From Acetobacter pomorum (GTDB lineage Bacteria > Pseudomonadota > Alphaproteobacteria > Acetobacterales > Acetobacteraceae): DNA of 64,000 nucleotides. The stretch lies in NCBI RefSeq assembly GCF_002738225.1, contig NZ_PEBQ01000014.1, forward strand, positions 44,189 to 108,188. The letters are read 5' to 3'. The notes beneath the pieces were generated by a model, which was not told where the DNA came from, ran no database searches, and saw nothing but the letters and a program-made list of their open reading frames with translations. Below are positions 18,554 through 33,983 of this stretch, piece by piece (position 1 is the stretch's first letter; each line of letters starts with the position of its first letter). A program made the translations under genes and the position numbers.

Positions 18554-19749
18554 GACTGTTCGCCCTTGGTGGTTTTGCGGAAGGAGGGAAGAAGGAATTC
18601 CCGCCCGATTTTTACCCGTTCAACGCCGTTGTAGGAGACAATATCGGCTGTGGCGTAGGTTTCGTTCCATAGCTCAGGAATAAAGGAGCCTGTGCCAACA
18701 ACATCAACAGGGGCGTGTGCATCCGCCATGCAGGCGCATTTGGTTACGCCAAAGCCGGAAGACGCAATAATTTTAACGTGCTGGAATCCGGCGTTATCCA
18801 GCTCTTCGCGCATTTTCCAGATAGCTGCGGCAGAAACACCTGTGCCAATCAGATAACGCAGTTCTTTATCAGAACGGTAACGGCGCAGTGCTTCAGGCGC
18901 ATGACGGTTGACCACCGCATAGGATTCTTGCGGGTTCAGCCCCTGCATAAAGCGCCCGCCATGTGTATCCAGCCTTACAGCCAACCGGCCTTCTGCCGCT
19001 AGTTTGGGGAAGCGGTTGCAAACAGCCAGCGCATCCGTAATTTCTTGCCCAAAGTAATCGACCAGTACTACCAGATCAGTATGGGGAAATTCTGCGTGAA
19101 ACATTTCGGCAGCACGTACGGTAGAGCCCGCATACCCAATTAAAGCATGCGGCATGGTGCCTGCACCGTGCTTGCTTCCAAAAAAGGGTGCTACGGCATC
19201 ATTGGCGGTGCCTACAAACCCGATAGCTCCGTTTTCCTGCGCTGCACGCCCACCAACTGAAGCTGCATAGGCCATCAGTTCCTGCATTTCATACCCAGCA
19301 CAGTGGCGGGCATCCATGGCCAGAAAGCGGGTATGCGGCAAGGAAAGCGCCATCTGATAAGCCCGATGCGCGGCAACGCATGGGCTGCCGAGTTTTTGCA
19401 GCAGCAGTGTTTCCAAGTCAGCCAGATGCGTAAAGGAGCCTGTTATATAAACTAAGGGCTCACCAGCACCTACCCATTCCCCTTCAGGGTGAAGCACATC
19501 CAGCGTGTAGGAGGCCTGGCGCTGAGCCATAACGTTTTTAAGCCATTCCAGCATCAACCCCGGCGCGGAAATAACCGGACGGCGGATAAAGAAGGCGTAT
19601 GTTACCTCACAATCTCCAAACCGGCTCACAATCTGGCGGGTGCGATTGAAGTAGGAATCTGTGCGCGCGTGAATTTCCGCATCACTAAGCGGTGCTGCGG
19701 TGCCGGCGGAACAGACGCCAGCTGAAGGTTTGAAGGAGGAATGCGTCAT
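18550..19749 (-). CDS. pncB: Nicotinate phosphoribosyltransferase
   Basis: 399 residues. PncB joins nicotinate to PRPP, with ATP use, to give nicotinate mononucleotide, the entry to NAD from salvaged nicotinate. Seen: TDSYFNRT near the N-terminus, an early YAFFIRRP segment, SVGGRAAQENGAIGFVGTAND in the phosphate-binding region, VRLDTHGGRF, and the C-terminal IIASSGFGVTKC with GTGSFIPELW. The ATG at 19749 is used; an earlier in-frame ATG at 19797 adds 16 residues with no family match. Together with pncA it forms a nicotinamide salvage route. Confidence 0.93.
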   Translation of the reverse strand: MTHSSFKPSAGVCSAGTAAPLSDAEIHARTDSYFNRTRQIVSRFGDCEVTYAFFIRRPVISAPGLMLEWLKNVMAQRQASYTLDVLHPEGEWVGAGEPLVYITGSFTHLADLETLLLQKLGSPCVAAHRAYQMALSLPHTRFLAMDARHCAGYEMQELMAYAASVGGRAAQENGAIGFVGTANDAVAPFFGSKHGAGTMPHALIGYAGSTVRAAEMFHAEFPHTDLVVLVDYFGQEITDALAVCNRFPKLAAEGRLAVRLDTHGGRFMQGLNPQESYAVVNRHAPEALRRYRSDKELRYLIGTGVSAAAIWKMREELDNAGFQHVKIIASSGFGVTKCACMADAHAPVDVVGTGSFIPELWNETYATADIVSYNGVERVKIGREFLLPSFRKTTKGEQS

Positions 19750-19877
19750 CCTGATCTGCTCTTTCTGCCATTGGGGCTGCAGGGATGATGGGAACAACGG
19801 GGAGCAAGGTAAACCCCACCCCCCGGTTCTGTGATCAACCTGAAGGTTCAGGTTGGGTTGATAAAAGCGTGTAAGCC

Positions 19878-21257
19878 TTAGCGTTCGCTTTTCAGTTCTT
19901 CCGCAATCAGGAAGGCCAGTTCCAGAGACTGCTCGGCGTTCAGGCGCGGGTCACAGAATGTTTCATAACGGTTGCCCAGATCTTCTTCTGTCAGGCAGTG
20001 TGCGCCACCTACACATTCCGTTACGTTCTGGCCTGTCATTTCCAGATGCACACCACCGGCAGGCACGTTTTCTGCCGCACAGACAGCAAAGAACCCTTTT
20101 ACTTCCTTCACGATAGAATCAAAGGAACGGGTTTTAATCTTCTGCTGCGTGGATGTGGTGTTGCCGTGCATGGGGTCTGTCAGCCACGTTACAGTTTGCC
20201 CGGTGGCTTTTACGGCCCGCATAAGCGGCGGCAGTTTATCTGCAATTTTATCTGCACCCATGCGAGAGATAAGCGTAATACGCCCAGCCTCATTTTTCGG
20301 GTTCAGGATTTCTGTCAGCTTTTTGATGTCTTCCACGCTGGTGGTGGGCCCAACCTTAATGCCGATGGGGTTACGTACACCGCGCAGGAATTCAACATGC
20401 GCGCCATCAGGCTGGCGGGTGCGATCCCCAATCCACACAAAATGCGCGGAGCAGTCGTACCATTCACCAGATGTCGAGTCGATGCGTGTCAGAGCCTGCT
20501 CATATGGCAGCAGCAGCGCTTCATGAGAGGTGTAGAACTCTGTTTCATCAATCTGCGGGGCGGAGGCTGCGTTCAGACCGCAAGCCTGCATGAAAGCCAG
20601 CGTTTCCCCAATACGTTCCGCCATCACACGGTAGCGGTTGGAAAGCGGAGAACGCTCCACAAAGCCCAGATTCCAGCGGTGCACCTGATGCAGGTTGGCA
20701 TACCCACCGTGGGAGAACGCACGCAGCAGGTTCTGGATACCGGTGGACTGGAAGTAGCCAGTTTCCATCCGTGCAGGATCGGGGATGCGGGATTCAGGCG
20801 TGAAGTCTGAACCGTTAATAATATCACCCCGGTAAGATGGCAGGGTTACGCCATTTACGGTTTCCGTATCAGAAGAGCGTGGTTTGGCGAACTGGCCTGC
20901 CATACGGCCAATTTTAACCACTGGCACCTTGGCGCCAAATGTCAGAACCACGGCCATCTGCAACAGCACGCGGAAGGTATCGCGCACGATGTTGGCTTTA
21001 AATTCGCCAAAGCTTTCTGCGCAGGCGCCGCCTTGCAGCACAAAGGCCTGCCCGGTTGCGGCCTGTGCCAGATGGTTACGCAGGGTGCGTACTTCCCCAG
21101 CAAATACCAGCGGGGGATAGGAACTCAGGCGGTCTTCAACCGTTTTGAGCGCGGCTTGATCCGGATAACTGGGAATCTGCTTTACGGGAAACGAACGCCA
21201 GCTATCCGGCATCCAGGTCGCAGACGTCGGGTTGGGCTGGGTGAGCGTTGCACTCAT
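19878..21257 (-). CDS. aroG: 3-deoxy-7-phosphoheptulonate (DAHP) synthase, class II
   Basis: 459 residues. It condenses phosphoenolpyruvate with erythrose 4-phosphate in the first step of the shikimate pathway. It is the class II (plant and mycobacterial) type, judged by [14 protein letters not shown] with the metal-ligand C79, [18 protein letters not shown] central region, [25 protein letters not shown] and the C-terminal [15 protein letters not shown]. Length is normal for class II. A divergent upstream region of 290 bases separates it from the next gene. A 9-base inverted repeat lies after the stop, without a T run. Confidence 0.93.
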   Translation of the reverse strand: MSATLTQPNPTSATWMPDSWRSFPVKQIPSYPDQAALKTVEDRLSSYPPLVFAGEVRTLRNHLAQAATGQAFVLQGGACAESFGEFKANIVRDTFRVLLQMAVVLTFGAKVPVVKIGRMAGQFAKPRSSDTETVNGVTLPSYRGDIINGSDFTPESRIPDPARMETGYFQSTGIQNLLRAFSHGGYANLHQVHRWNLGFVERSPLSNRYRVMAERIGETLAFMQACGLNAASAPQIDETEFYTSHEALLLPYEQALTRIDSTSGEWYDCSAHFVWIGDRTRQPDGAHVEFLRGVRNPIGIKVGPTTSVEDIKKLTEILNPKNEAGRITLISRMGADKIADKLPPLMRAVKATGQTVTWLTDPMHGNTTSTQQKIKTRSFDSIVKEVKGFFAVCAAENVPAGGVHLEMTGQNVTECVGGAHCLTEEDLGNRYETFCDPRLNAEQSLELAFLIAEELKSER

Positions 21258-21547
21258 AACGCGGATTCCTGTCAGTTTAAGGGTGGTCAGGTTAGAAGTT
21301 GAATAAAGGTTTCAGCAGCCTTGCATCGGTTTTACGGATGCCAAGGGGAGCCTTTATGTCTAAAACCGAGCCAATAGGCAAATCTCATCTTTATGCCAAA
21401 CGCGTGTGGCTGCCTTTATTGTGTGGCGGTCATATGGCGGACTGGTTTGGCTTTTTGCCATGTTGGTGCAATATAACATGAGCACAACCCCGCTGGAACG
21501 TTTTTTCGGGCAGGGTAAATTTTCATTTTTTCGCGGGGTAACGCGCA

Positions 21548-21952
21548 ATGGCGCAGCTGCGTAAACCGTTTGTAACGGTGCTTTCGGGCCTATGTGTTGG
21601 GTTTGGTCTTATGGCTGGTATTTCTGCGGCGTATGCAGATCCGGCCCTGATGCCTGATGATAATGTTTCCTTTGCTGAAGGATCCGGCAGCCTGGATTCC
21701 AATGGTCAGCAGAGCCCGTCTTCAGAAAAGAAGACTGTGCATGGGCATCGTAATCTGCCTCCTGGGTATCAGGATGCGCCTTCCATGGATTTCCAGCATG
21801 GTGCGGATCCAGATCATCTGGCCAAGGTGCATCGTGACTCGGTCACGGGGTCTGATATTTCCAAATACGGTTCTGCCTATCAGAGCAGCGGCCCGTTTGG
21901 TTCCGGGCAAGTTGGGGATTCTACGGGTAACGGCTGGGTTATCCCACGTTAA
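21548..21952 (+). CDS. Small secreted protein, unknown function
   Basis: 134 residues. The N-terminus (MAQLRKPFVTVLSGLCV and on) is a clear signal peptide, with a likely cut after AAYA. The mature protein is short, polar and without Cys, rich in Gly, Ser, Asp and His (HGHRNLPPGYQDAP, HGADPDHLAK), and looks largely disordered. It ends in GNGWVIPR. GGGGTAA precedes the ATG. The last four bases overlap the convergent YigZ gene. I do not recognise the family; it may be confined to acetic acid bacteria. Confidence 0.7.
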   Translation: MAQLRKPFVTVLSGLCVGFGLMAGISAAYADPALMPDDNVSFAEGSGSLDSNGQQSPSSEKKTVHGHRNLPPGYQDAPSMDFQHGADPDHLAKVHRDSVTGSDISKYGSAYQSSGPFGSGQVGDSTGNGWVIPR

Positions 21953-22548
21953 TTTTCTTCCACCAAGCGTATCTGGGCCTGACCATTTGTCAGGTCTGTG
22001 ATGCGTTGGGTGATGTCTTCGCGCCATTCTTCGGGCAGCGTAAGAATGAACTGGGCACCAAGAGCATCAAATGCTGGTGTGTCAGCCTCCACACCCCATT
22101 CTGGTAGACGAGACTGAAGAAGCCCGATAAGTGAAAACGGGCAATGAAAGCTCAGTTTAATACGCTCTATCAGCGGTTCTTTAGGGGCTTCTCGCAAACA
22201 TTCTGCCGCTGTGCCAGCATAAGCGCGTACAAGGCCACCAGCCCCCAGTTTGATGCCACCAAACCAGCGCGACACCACAATGGCAACCCGATCAAGCTTT
22301 TGTGCAACAACAACCTGCAAAATTGGCCGCCCTGCGGTGCCAGAGGGTTCTCCAGCATCATGGCAGCGGCAATGTGGGCCAAATTGCCAAGCCCAGCAAT
22401 GATGCGTGGCATCTGGCCCCGCAGCAGCAATGCGGCTGATAAAAGCTTCGGCCTCTTCTATGCTGGTTAAAGGTGTTGCGCTGGCAAGAAAGCGGCTTTT
22501 TTTAATATCCCGTTCCAGACTGAAGGGGCTGAGAAGCGTTTCGGTCAT
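21949..22548 (-). CDS. YigZ / IMPACT family protein
   Basis: 199 residues. The N-terminal UPF0029/IMPACT domain carries the signature HHCWAWQF then GEPSGTAGRPIL, followed by VVVSRWFGGIKLGAGGLVRAY. The C-terminal part matches the small DUF1949-type domain. Members are linked to translation control; the eukaryotic homologue IMPACT binds GCN1, and bacterial proteins may bind nucleic acid, but the molecular role in bacteria is not settled. The start at 22548 is the first ATG of the conserved region. It is convergent with the small secreted protein. Confidence 0.88.
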   Translation of the reverse strand: MTETLLSPFSLERDIKKSRFLASATPLTSIEEAEAFISRIAAAGPDATHHCWAWQFGPHCRCHDAGEPSGTAGRPILQVVVAQKLDRVAIVVSRWFGGIKLGAGGLVRAYAGTAAECLREAPKEPLIERIKLSFHCPFSLIGLLQSRLPEWGVEADTPAFDALGAQFILTLPEEWREDITQRITDLTNGQAQIRLVEEN

Positions 22549-22613
22549 GTGCTTAATGATACAGTCTGCCTAAAGCCTAGAAAATATGTATGTTAATTGT
22601 TGCGTTGAATTAG

Positions 22614-22643
22614 GGAGAGGGTAGCTGTAAAATTACCCTCTCC
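22614..22643. repeat. Perfect 10-bp inverted repeat between yigZ-like gene and the AT-rich gene
   Basis: GGAGAGGGTA (22614-22623) and its exact complement (22634-22643) with a 10-base loop. Neither side has a T run long enough for a rho-independent terminator. It marks the border where composition drops to AT-rich, and may be a weak terminator of the glycosyltransferase gene or a boundary feature. Confidence 0.4.
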
Positions 22644-22725
22644 AAGTAGACTGTTATTCGATAATTCTCGGAATCTTATCTTCCACATCTATATTTAGTG
22701 CACAAAAAGATAAACATATAACATT

Positions 22726-24078
22726 TCATTGAGAGTAGACTTCCACTTGAACAAGATGGAATATATTTTCTTCAAGTAATGAAATTTTTATATACCTTAA
22801 TTCTTTAAAATCTAGTGTAATAATTAAAGGATTTCCATCGCTTCCACCAAAAGCTATTCCTTCTCTATATGAAGCAACTACATCCCAATTAAGGTTATCA
22901 ATAGATGTTTCAATTTTTATTTTTTCAGCTCTTTCACTAAAACTTAGACGATTATATATGTATATGTGACGGCATTGAATATTTCTGTCTAATTCTATGG
23001 TTAGTGATGGTGACTGTTCTTCTGAAGTATGGAAGGCATAATCTTTATTAATATTCCCATCGCAAGCGGCAGCCCCTTCAGCTTCAATAGTGTCATGTAT
23101 TGACCAAGAAGAGATAGAAGATGTCCAGGCTTTTGCTCCCAAAGCCCAGTTAATAGGTTCTGGCCGGAGTATCCACTTATTTTGTACAGCAATATCGGTA
23201 AATCGAATCATCTTATCAAGGTCCCCCATCATTTTTACACGTTCAAAAAGGTTTTCATAAAAAAGATTAGGGTCAATTAAAGACAAACCTTTTCGAAGAA
23301 TAGAGTTCTCGATGAAAACTTCATTAATATATCTTCTAGATGAAAAGTCATGACCTCTTACAGGATGGCAAATTGAACCAAATTTATTTGCTTCCGGATC
23401 TAGAATGTAATAAGGATCGGTAAATGTAAAGTGGTGAATATCGAAAAATTCTTCTAAACTAGAAATGTTTATTGAATCTTTTATTTCATTTATTGCGGAG
23501 GCAATAAACCCTTCGCAATAAGGGAATTCTTTTATTTGCCCATTTTTGTAGTTGGAAGCAATATCTTTTCTTCTTTTATGGAGGTGTTCTACAACTCGTC
23601 TTGATACAAGGAGGAAAGGAAAAAAGCATTTCTTTGTAACATCAAATGATTCTTTTAATGTTTGTTCCCATTCCGGTGCCCATCCGCTTGTACCGTCAAA
23701 TTCATAAAATATAACGTCAATTTTATTTTCATATACATATTTTATAATGGGATCTATATTTTTATTTACTAATACATCATTTTCCACCATAATAAAGTAA
23801 TCAGCATCTTTATATGTATCCATTAGTACATATAGGGGATAGTCACCGTTGTACCAGAGATTAAATTCAGGTAAATACTCTATTCCAAGATCAGATATGT
23901 CACTTGTATGTGATACTTTATTATAAGATCCGCAGTCAAATGTTGAATTGGTTTCATCAGCAACAATAACAAAATCACATAAGCTTGTTGATCCGTTTAG
24001 TTTTTGGGCAATATACTCAATATATTGATCCCAAAAATGTGTTCTTAAGGCTAAAACTACGTTATAATTACTTTCCAT
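22726..24078 (-). CDS. AT-rich glycosyltransferase-like protein with C-terminal discoidin (F5/8 type C) domain
   Basis: 450 residues in a frame far more AT-rich than its neighbours, about one-third GC by eye, so probably acquired by transfer. The N-terminal 200 or so residues look like a GT-A type fold, with a nucleotide-sugar-like start (YNVVLALRTHFWDQYI) and an acidic motif DYFIMVENDVLVN (93-105) in the place of DxD. The last 140 residues, from EPINWALGAKAWTSS, follow the discoidin pattern: A-DGN, HTSEEQSP, NRLSFSERAEKIKIETS-DNLNW and a final VQVEVYSQ. Discoidin domains usually bind glycans or lipids. The ATG at 24078 has AAGAGAA upstream and is preferred over 24153. The sugar and the acceptor cannot be read from sequence. 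Confidence 0.7.
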   Translation of the reverse strand: MESNYNVVLALRTHFWDQYIEYIAQKLNGSTSLCDFVIVADETNSTFDCGSYNKVSHTSDISDLGIEYLPEFNLWYNGDYPLYVLMDTYKDADYFIMVENDVLVNKNIDPIIKYVYENKIDVIFYEFDGTSGWAPEWEQTLKESFDVTKKCFFPFLLVSRRVVEHLHKRRKDIASNYKNGQIKEFPYCEGFIASAINEIKDSINISSLEEFFDIHHFTFTDPYYILDPEANKFGSICHPVRGHDFSSRRYINEVFIENSILRKGLSLIDPNLFYENLFERVKMMGDLDKMIRFTDIAVQNKWILRPEPINWALGAKAWTSSISSWSIHDTIEAEGAAACDGNINKDYAFHTSEEQSPSLTIELDRNIQCRHIYIYNRLSFSERAEKIKIETSIDNLNWDVVASYREGIAFGGSDGNPLIITLDFKELRYIKISLLEENIFHLVQVEVYSQ

Positions 24079-24668
24079 ATGTCTAATTCTCTTGGAGTTT
24101 GATTTAGAAGGCTGATTGAGTGACTTCTGCAGGATTCTGTGAATACGGATCATGCATCAGAAGTTTCGATGCGGATACCCTACATCCAGATGGTTCATTG
24201 CGTTAGAATATGAGGAAATATTTATATTTACAAAATAATTCTCCGCACTGATAAAATCTAGTACAGCCAGAAGCTAACATGAGTAAGTGAGAGTTTCCAG
24301 TCACATGTGGGCGGTATTTTCCAGCCCAATTTGATAGTAATTGGATAAATTCGGGAAAGAAGACTGTTTTTCTTGTGCGTAGGCTGATGATATCCGCTAT
24401 TCGCGTTAATGCTTTATTGTTTGTTGTGCAATGAGCCTCTCTCTTTCCTTCGAATATCGTATGGATTTTCTGTTAGGGCTTATGGGAGATACCCGTCTGT
24501 ATGGCTGAATTGACATGAATTGGTAAAATGGCATGACAGGAGGGTGAAAAATAGGCTTGCTCTGTTGGCGTAAGATCGTTTTGTTCCAATAGTTAGGAAC
24601 AATGGCATTTCACTGTTGCCAGGTAAGGTATCTGCTGGCAGCGGAACAGAATAAAGGAAAGCAGCAGC
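24079..24668. other. Intergenic stretch without a convincing gene
   Basis: About 590 bases between the AT-rich gene and the small secreted protein. Composition is mixed. A TTGACA hexamer occurs at 24510-24515, but no good -10 follows at the proper distance. I see no RNA gene and no long frame with a ribosome site. The stretch may hold decayed sequence left by the insertion of the AT-rich gene. Confidence 0.5.
24581..24602. promoter_or_regulatory. Inverted repeat upstream of the small secreted protein gene
   Basis: TTGTTCC (24581-24587) and GGAACAA (24596-24602), a perfect 7-base inverted repeat with an 8-base spacer. It lies about 66 bases before the start at 24669, where an operator would be expected. 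No matching regulator is known to me. Confidence 0.3.
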
Positions 24669-25052
24669 ATGATGCCTGTGTTGCGGAAGAAATGGTTGGT
24701 TCTGGCGGGTGTTTGCGCAGTTGCTCTGCCTGTTCTGAATATGCCTTCTGCTATGGCAGAAGAAGGGTTGGGTGATGACGATGATGCAGAAACGCATCGT
24801 CCTGCAGATATGCACAAGCTGGCAACCAAGCCGCCTTTGCCGCGTGCCCATAAGGATTTCAGCAAGTATCGCTACAAACCAGAGGGCGATAAAGTGCAGG
24901 AGCAGCCAGATGCCAACCGCTTATTGTTTTGGACAGCAGATGGCAAGCCAGATGGTTATGCGCAGCGGCGCGGCAGTAGCATTATTTATTATAATGCCCA
25001 AGGGCAGGCGATACGCATTCAGCATCTAACTCCTGCAGAAATGTCTGATTAA
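24669..25052 (+). CDS. Small secreted protein, unknown function
   Basis: 127 residues with a signal peptide (hydrophobic 9-24) and a likely cut after SAMA, followed by an acidic EEGLGDDDDAE stretch. The middle is basic and Pro-rich, and the C-terminal half (LLFWTADGKPDGYAQRRGSS, then IIYYNAQGQAIRI) looks like a small beta-structured domain. AAAGGAAAG lies upstream of the ATG; a second ATG follows at once. It is convergent with the PPDK regulator gene, with an inverted repeat between them. Not a family I recognise. Confidence 0.7.
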   Translation: MMPVLRKKWLVLAGVCAVALPVLNMPSAMAEEGLGDDDDAETHRPADMHKLATKPPLPRAHKDFSKYRYKPEGDKVQEQPDANRLLFWTADGKPDGYAQRRGSSIIYYNAQGQAIRIQHLTPAEMSD

Positions 25053-25060
25053 AACAGAAA

Positions 25061-25099
25061 TTCTTCTTCTGTCTCTATGTCTTTCAGGCAGAAGAAGAA
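25061..25099 (-). terminator. Probable terminator between the convergent secreted-protein and PPDK-regulator genes
   Basis: An 11-base perfect stem (25061-25071 with 25089-25099) and a 17-base loop. Read on the minus strand, the stem is followed by TTTCTGTTTT, enough for a rho-independent terminator of the PPDK-regulator gene. The long loop lowers confidence. Confidence 0.5.
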
Positions 25100-25103
25100 A
25101 GTT

Positions 25104-25928
25104 TCACCCAGTAGAAATTAGATCCAGAATGGCAGCAGATGTTTCCTCAATAGATCGGCGGGTAACATCAATAACAGGCCAGTTATGGCGGCGGCACAAA
25201 CGGCGTGCCCAATGCAGTTCTTCCTGAACCTTTTCCAGATCAATATAGGCGTAATCTGCTATCGGATCGACTTTGGCTTTGGATGGCACCATCTGAGACA
25301 GGCGGTTACGGCGGATTTCAATCAGGCGTTCAGGATCAATGGTCAGGCCGATAACGGGTTTATCGGTTGTAAATAAATCCTGCGGCGGCTCAATGCCCAT
25401 AACCAAGGGAACATTGGCAGCTTTCAGGCCCCGGTTTGCCAGATAAAAGCAGGTGGGTGTTTTAGAAACGCGTGAGACACCCACCAGAATAACATCTGCT
25501 TCATTCAGGCCTTTGGTTTCCTGCCCATCATCATGCGCCAGCACATAATGCATGGCCTCAATGCGCTGATAATAGTTTTCATCCATAATGTACTGGCCAC
25601 CCGGATGAAGTGTGGCTTCTTCTCCCGTTTCTTCCGTAAGGAAGTGTAGGGCATTATCCAACACATCCAGAAGCCGAACCTGTAGGCTTGCGCAACCGGC
25701 TTCCATATCCGCCTGCAAGATAGGGTCAGTCAGGGAAGACATAACAGGCCCACGGTCCAGGGCGATGTGCCGTAGAACGCGCCGGAGCTGCAGTTGGGTG
25801 CGGATAAGGTTCCAGTGGCGCAGATGCACTTCTGTATTGGGAAACTGCGCAATGCAGGCGCGAGCAACAGAATCTAGCGTCTGGCCTGTTGCTTCAGAAA
25901 CAAGGTGGAGCGTAATTTTTTTTTGCAT
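25104..25928 (-). CDS. Pyruvate, phosphate dikinase regulatory protein (kinase/phosphorylase)
   Basis: 274 residues of the DUF299 / PDRP family. These bifunctional proteins phosphorylate a threonine of PPDK or PEP synthase with ADP and reverse it by phosphorolysis, switching the enzyme off and on. Seen: the N-terminal LHLVSEATGQTLDSVARA and the P-loop-like GVSRVSKTPTC (150-160), followed by YLANRGLKAANVPLV. The partner ppdK ends only 50 bases upstream on the same strand, which settles the target as PPDK rather than PEP synthase. The gene likely shares a transcript with ppdK. Confidence 0.93.
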   Translation of the reverse strand: MQKKITLHLVSEATGQTLDSVARACIAQFPNTEVHLRHWNLIRTQLQLRRVLRHIALDRGPVMSSLTDPILQADMEAGCASLQVRLLDVLDNALHFLTEETGEEATLHPGGQYIMDENYYQRIEAMHYVLAHDDGQETKGLNEADVILVGVSRVSKTPTCFYLANRGLKAANVPLVMGIEPPQDLFTTDKPVIGLTIDPERLIEIRRNRLSQMVPSKAKVDPIADYAYIDLEKVQEELHWARRLCRRHNWPVIDVTRRSIEETSAAILDLISTG

Positions 25929-25978
25929 GATCCAGATTCAAAAATGGCCGCCTCGGTTAGAGGCGGCCACCTTTTTGT

Positions 25979-28654
<2,676 letters not shown>

Positions 28655-28876
28655 GTGCCGTTCACTTCATTCCTGCACGCAGTAAAGCCAAAGCCCCGAC
28701 CGAGGGGAGGAAAAGAGAGATAACGGGGCGATAGGCTGGCCTGCGTACTATTTTTATTCTTGGTTTTGGACGACTTGATAATCCATCCCTTCGTTGGAAG
28801 ATAGCATGGCGCAGTTTTGCTGGGGGAGCAATCTCTCTTTTGTATCAGAATACAAAAAAACGTGTACGCCGTCCTG

Positions 28877-32690
<3,814 letters not shown>

Positions 32691-32740
32691 AACGGCATCC
32701 GGTTTTCCGGGCTTGTGCCCAAATGACAGGAAAGACGGCA

Positions 32741-32768
32741 AAACACAAAAGCCAGAAGCTTTCTGCTT
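32741..32768 (-). terminator. Probable terminator after bamD
   Basis: On the minus strand, an 8-9 base stem with one bulge (AAGCAGAA and TTCTGGCTT, loop AGC) is followed by TTTGTGTTT. It lies between the bamD stop and the recN start and would end bamD transcription. The bulge and the interrupted T run keep confidence moderate. Confidence 0.4.
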
Positions 32769-32849
32769 GCCCCGCCCTCAGTGGGGCGGCGCATACACAT
32801 TACCTCTTTCAGGCACAGGCTGCCAGAAAAATGTTCTCTATGTGTTCTT

Positions 32850-33887
32850 TTATTTTGCGGGAGGGGGTGCAGAATCGGCAGGGGCTGTAGGTTCTGCTTT
32901 TACAGGTGTTACAGGGGCAGCCTTAATTGGCATGGCCTGTGGCTGCGTATTTTCATTCCGCGTATCGGTTGCTATGGCATCTGGCGCCATGGCCGTGCCT
33001 TTTCTGGCGCCAGGTGTGCCGGGTTCAGCATCTTGTGGCATATCAGATGCGGTAACAACCTTGCCTGGGATAGGGAATTTATCGTTCAGCAGATGATAAC
33101 GGCGCAGATCATCATAGGCATAGCGATACCATTTGCTGCCAGAATAGTTGTAGCCCAACACAATGGCAGATTTACGGGCCTGATCTGTTAGTCCCAGATC
33201 CAGGTACACTTCCACCATGCGTTCCAAAGCTTCAGGCACATGGTTGGTGGTCTGAAAATCCTGCACAACGCGTTGGTAGCGGTTAATAGCGCCTTCGTAA
33301 TTCTTTTCACGCTGATAATAGCGGCCAACCAGCATTTCCTTACCGGCCAGATGGTCTCGGCAAAGGTCGATTTTCAACTGCGCATCACGGGCATATTTGG
33401 ATTGAGGGAAGCGCGTGATCACTTCTTCCAGCGCATCCATGGATTCTGCTGTGCCTTGCTGATCACGCTGTACATCCGCAATCTGCTCATAAAAGCACAG
33501 CGCGCGCAGATAATACGCATAAGCCGAATCTGAACTGGTAGGATGCAGGCTGATAAAGCGGTTAAGCTGCTGCACGGCTTCAGGATATTTCCCTTTCAGG
33601 TAATACGCATAGCCTTCCATAAGCTGGGCATTGGCGATGTAACCGGAATAGGGATAATTCTGCTGAAGCGTTTCAAACTCTGAGGCTGCGAGCGTGTAAC
33701 GTTTGGTGCGCAGGGCATCAATGCCGTTATTATAAAGTGTTTCAGGCGCAGCAATTTTGGGGGCCGGCGGAAGCTTCTTGTTTTCATTAAACAAGCCACA
33801 GCCAGACAGGCTTGTCAGCAGGGCAACTGAAAGCACGCGGGGCAGAACGTGGCGAAGCAACTGTGGTTTGATACAAATGTCAGACAT
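32850..33887 (-). CDS. bamD: Outer membrane assembly lipoprotein BamD
   Basis: 345 residues. BamD is the essential lipoprotein of the BAM complex that folds beta-barrel proteins into the outer membrane. A lipoprotein signal (LLTSLSGC, lipidated C30) is followed by five TPR-like repeats, visible from APETLYNNGIDALRTKRYT onward and including NYPYSGYIANAQLMEGYAYY and ITRFPQSKYARDAQL. The last 60 or so residues are rich in Pro, Ala, Thr and Asn and look disordered, making this longer than the common 240-290 residue form. It lies 96 bases after lpxC on the same strand. Confidence 0.92.
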   Translation of the reverse strand: MSDICIKPQLLRHVLPRVLSVALLTSLSGCGLFNENKKLPPAPKIAAPETLYNNGIDALRTKRYTLAASEFETLQQNYPYSGYIANAQLMEGYAYYLKGKYPEAVQQLNRFISLHPTSSDSAYAYYLRALCFYEQIADVQRDQQGTAESMDALEEVITRFPQSKYARDAQLKIDLCRDHLAGKEMLVGRYYQREKNYEGAINRYQRVVQDFQTTNHVPEALERMVEVYLDLGLTDQARKSAIVLGYNYSGSKWYRYAYDDLRRYHLLNDKFPIPGKVVTASDMPQDAEPGTPGARKGTAMAPDAIATDTRNENTQPQAMPIKAAPVTPVKAEPTAPADSAPPPAK

Positions 33888-33983
33888 ACCGGCTCTTCAT
33901 TTAGAGACGGCATCTTATAGCATGCCCATTGCGCAAGAAAAGCAATGAAACAGCGATTGACTCGTTATTGCGCCAAAAAGGCA

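Noticed and set aside
19836..19855. 9-base inverted repeat between the DAHP synthase and pncB
   Set aside because: No T run on either strand, so it is not shown to be a terminator.
24510..24532. TTGACA hexamer as a promoter of the small secreted protein
   Set aside because: No acceptable -10 hexamer at 16-19 bases; kept only as part of the intergenic description.
28838..28857. 8-base inverted repeat TTTTGTAT/ATACAAAA after ligA
   Set aside because: AT-only and lacks a following T run on the minus strand; probably chance or part of a promoter region.
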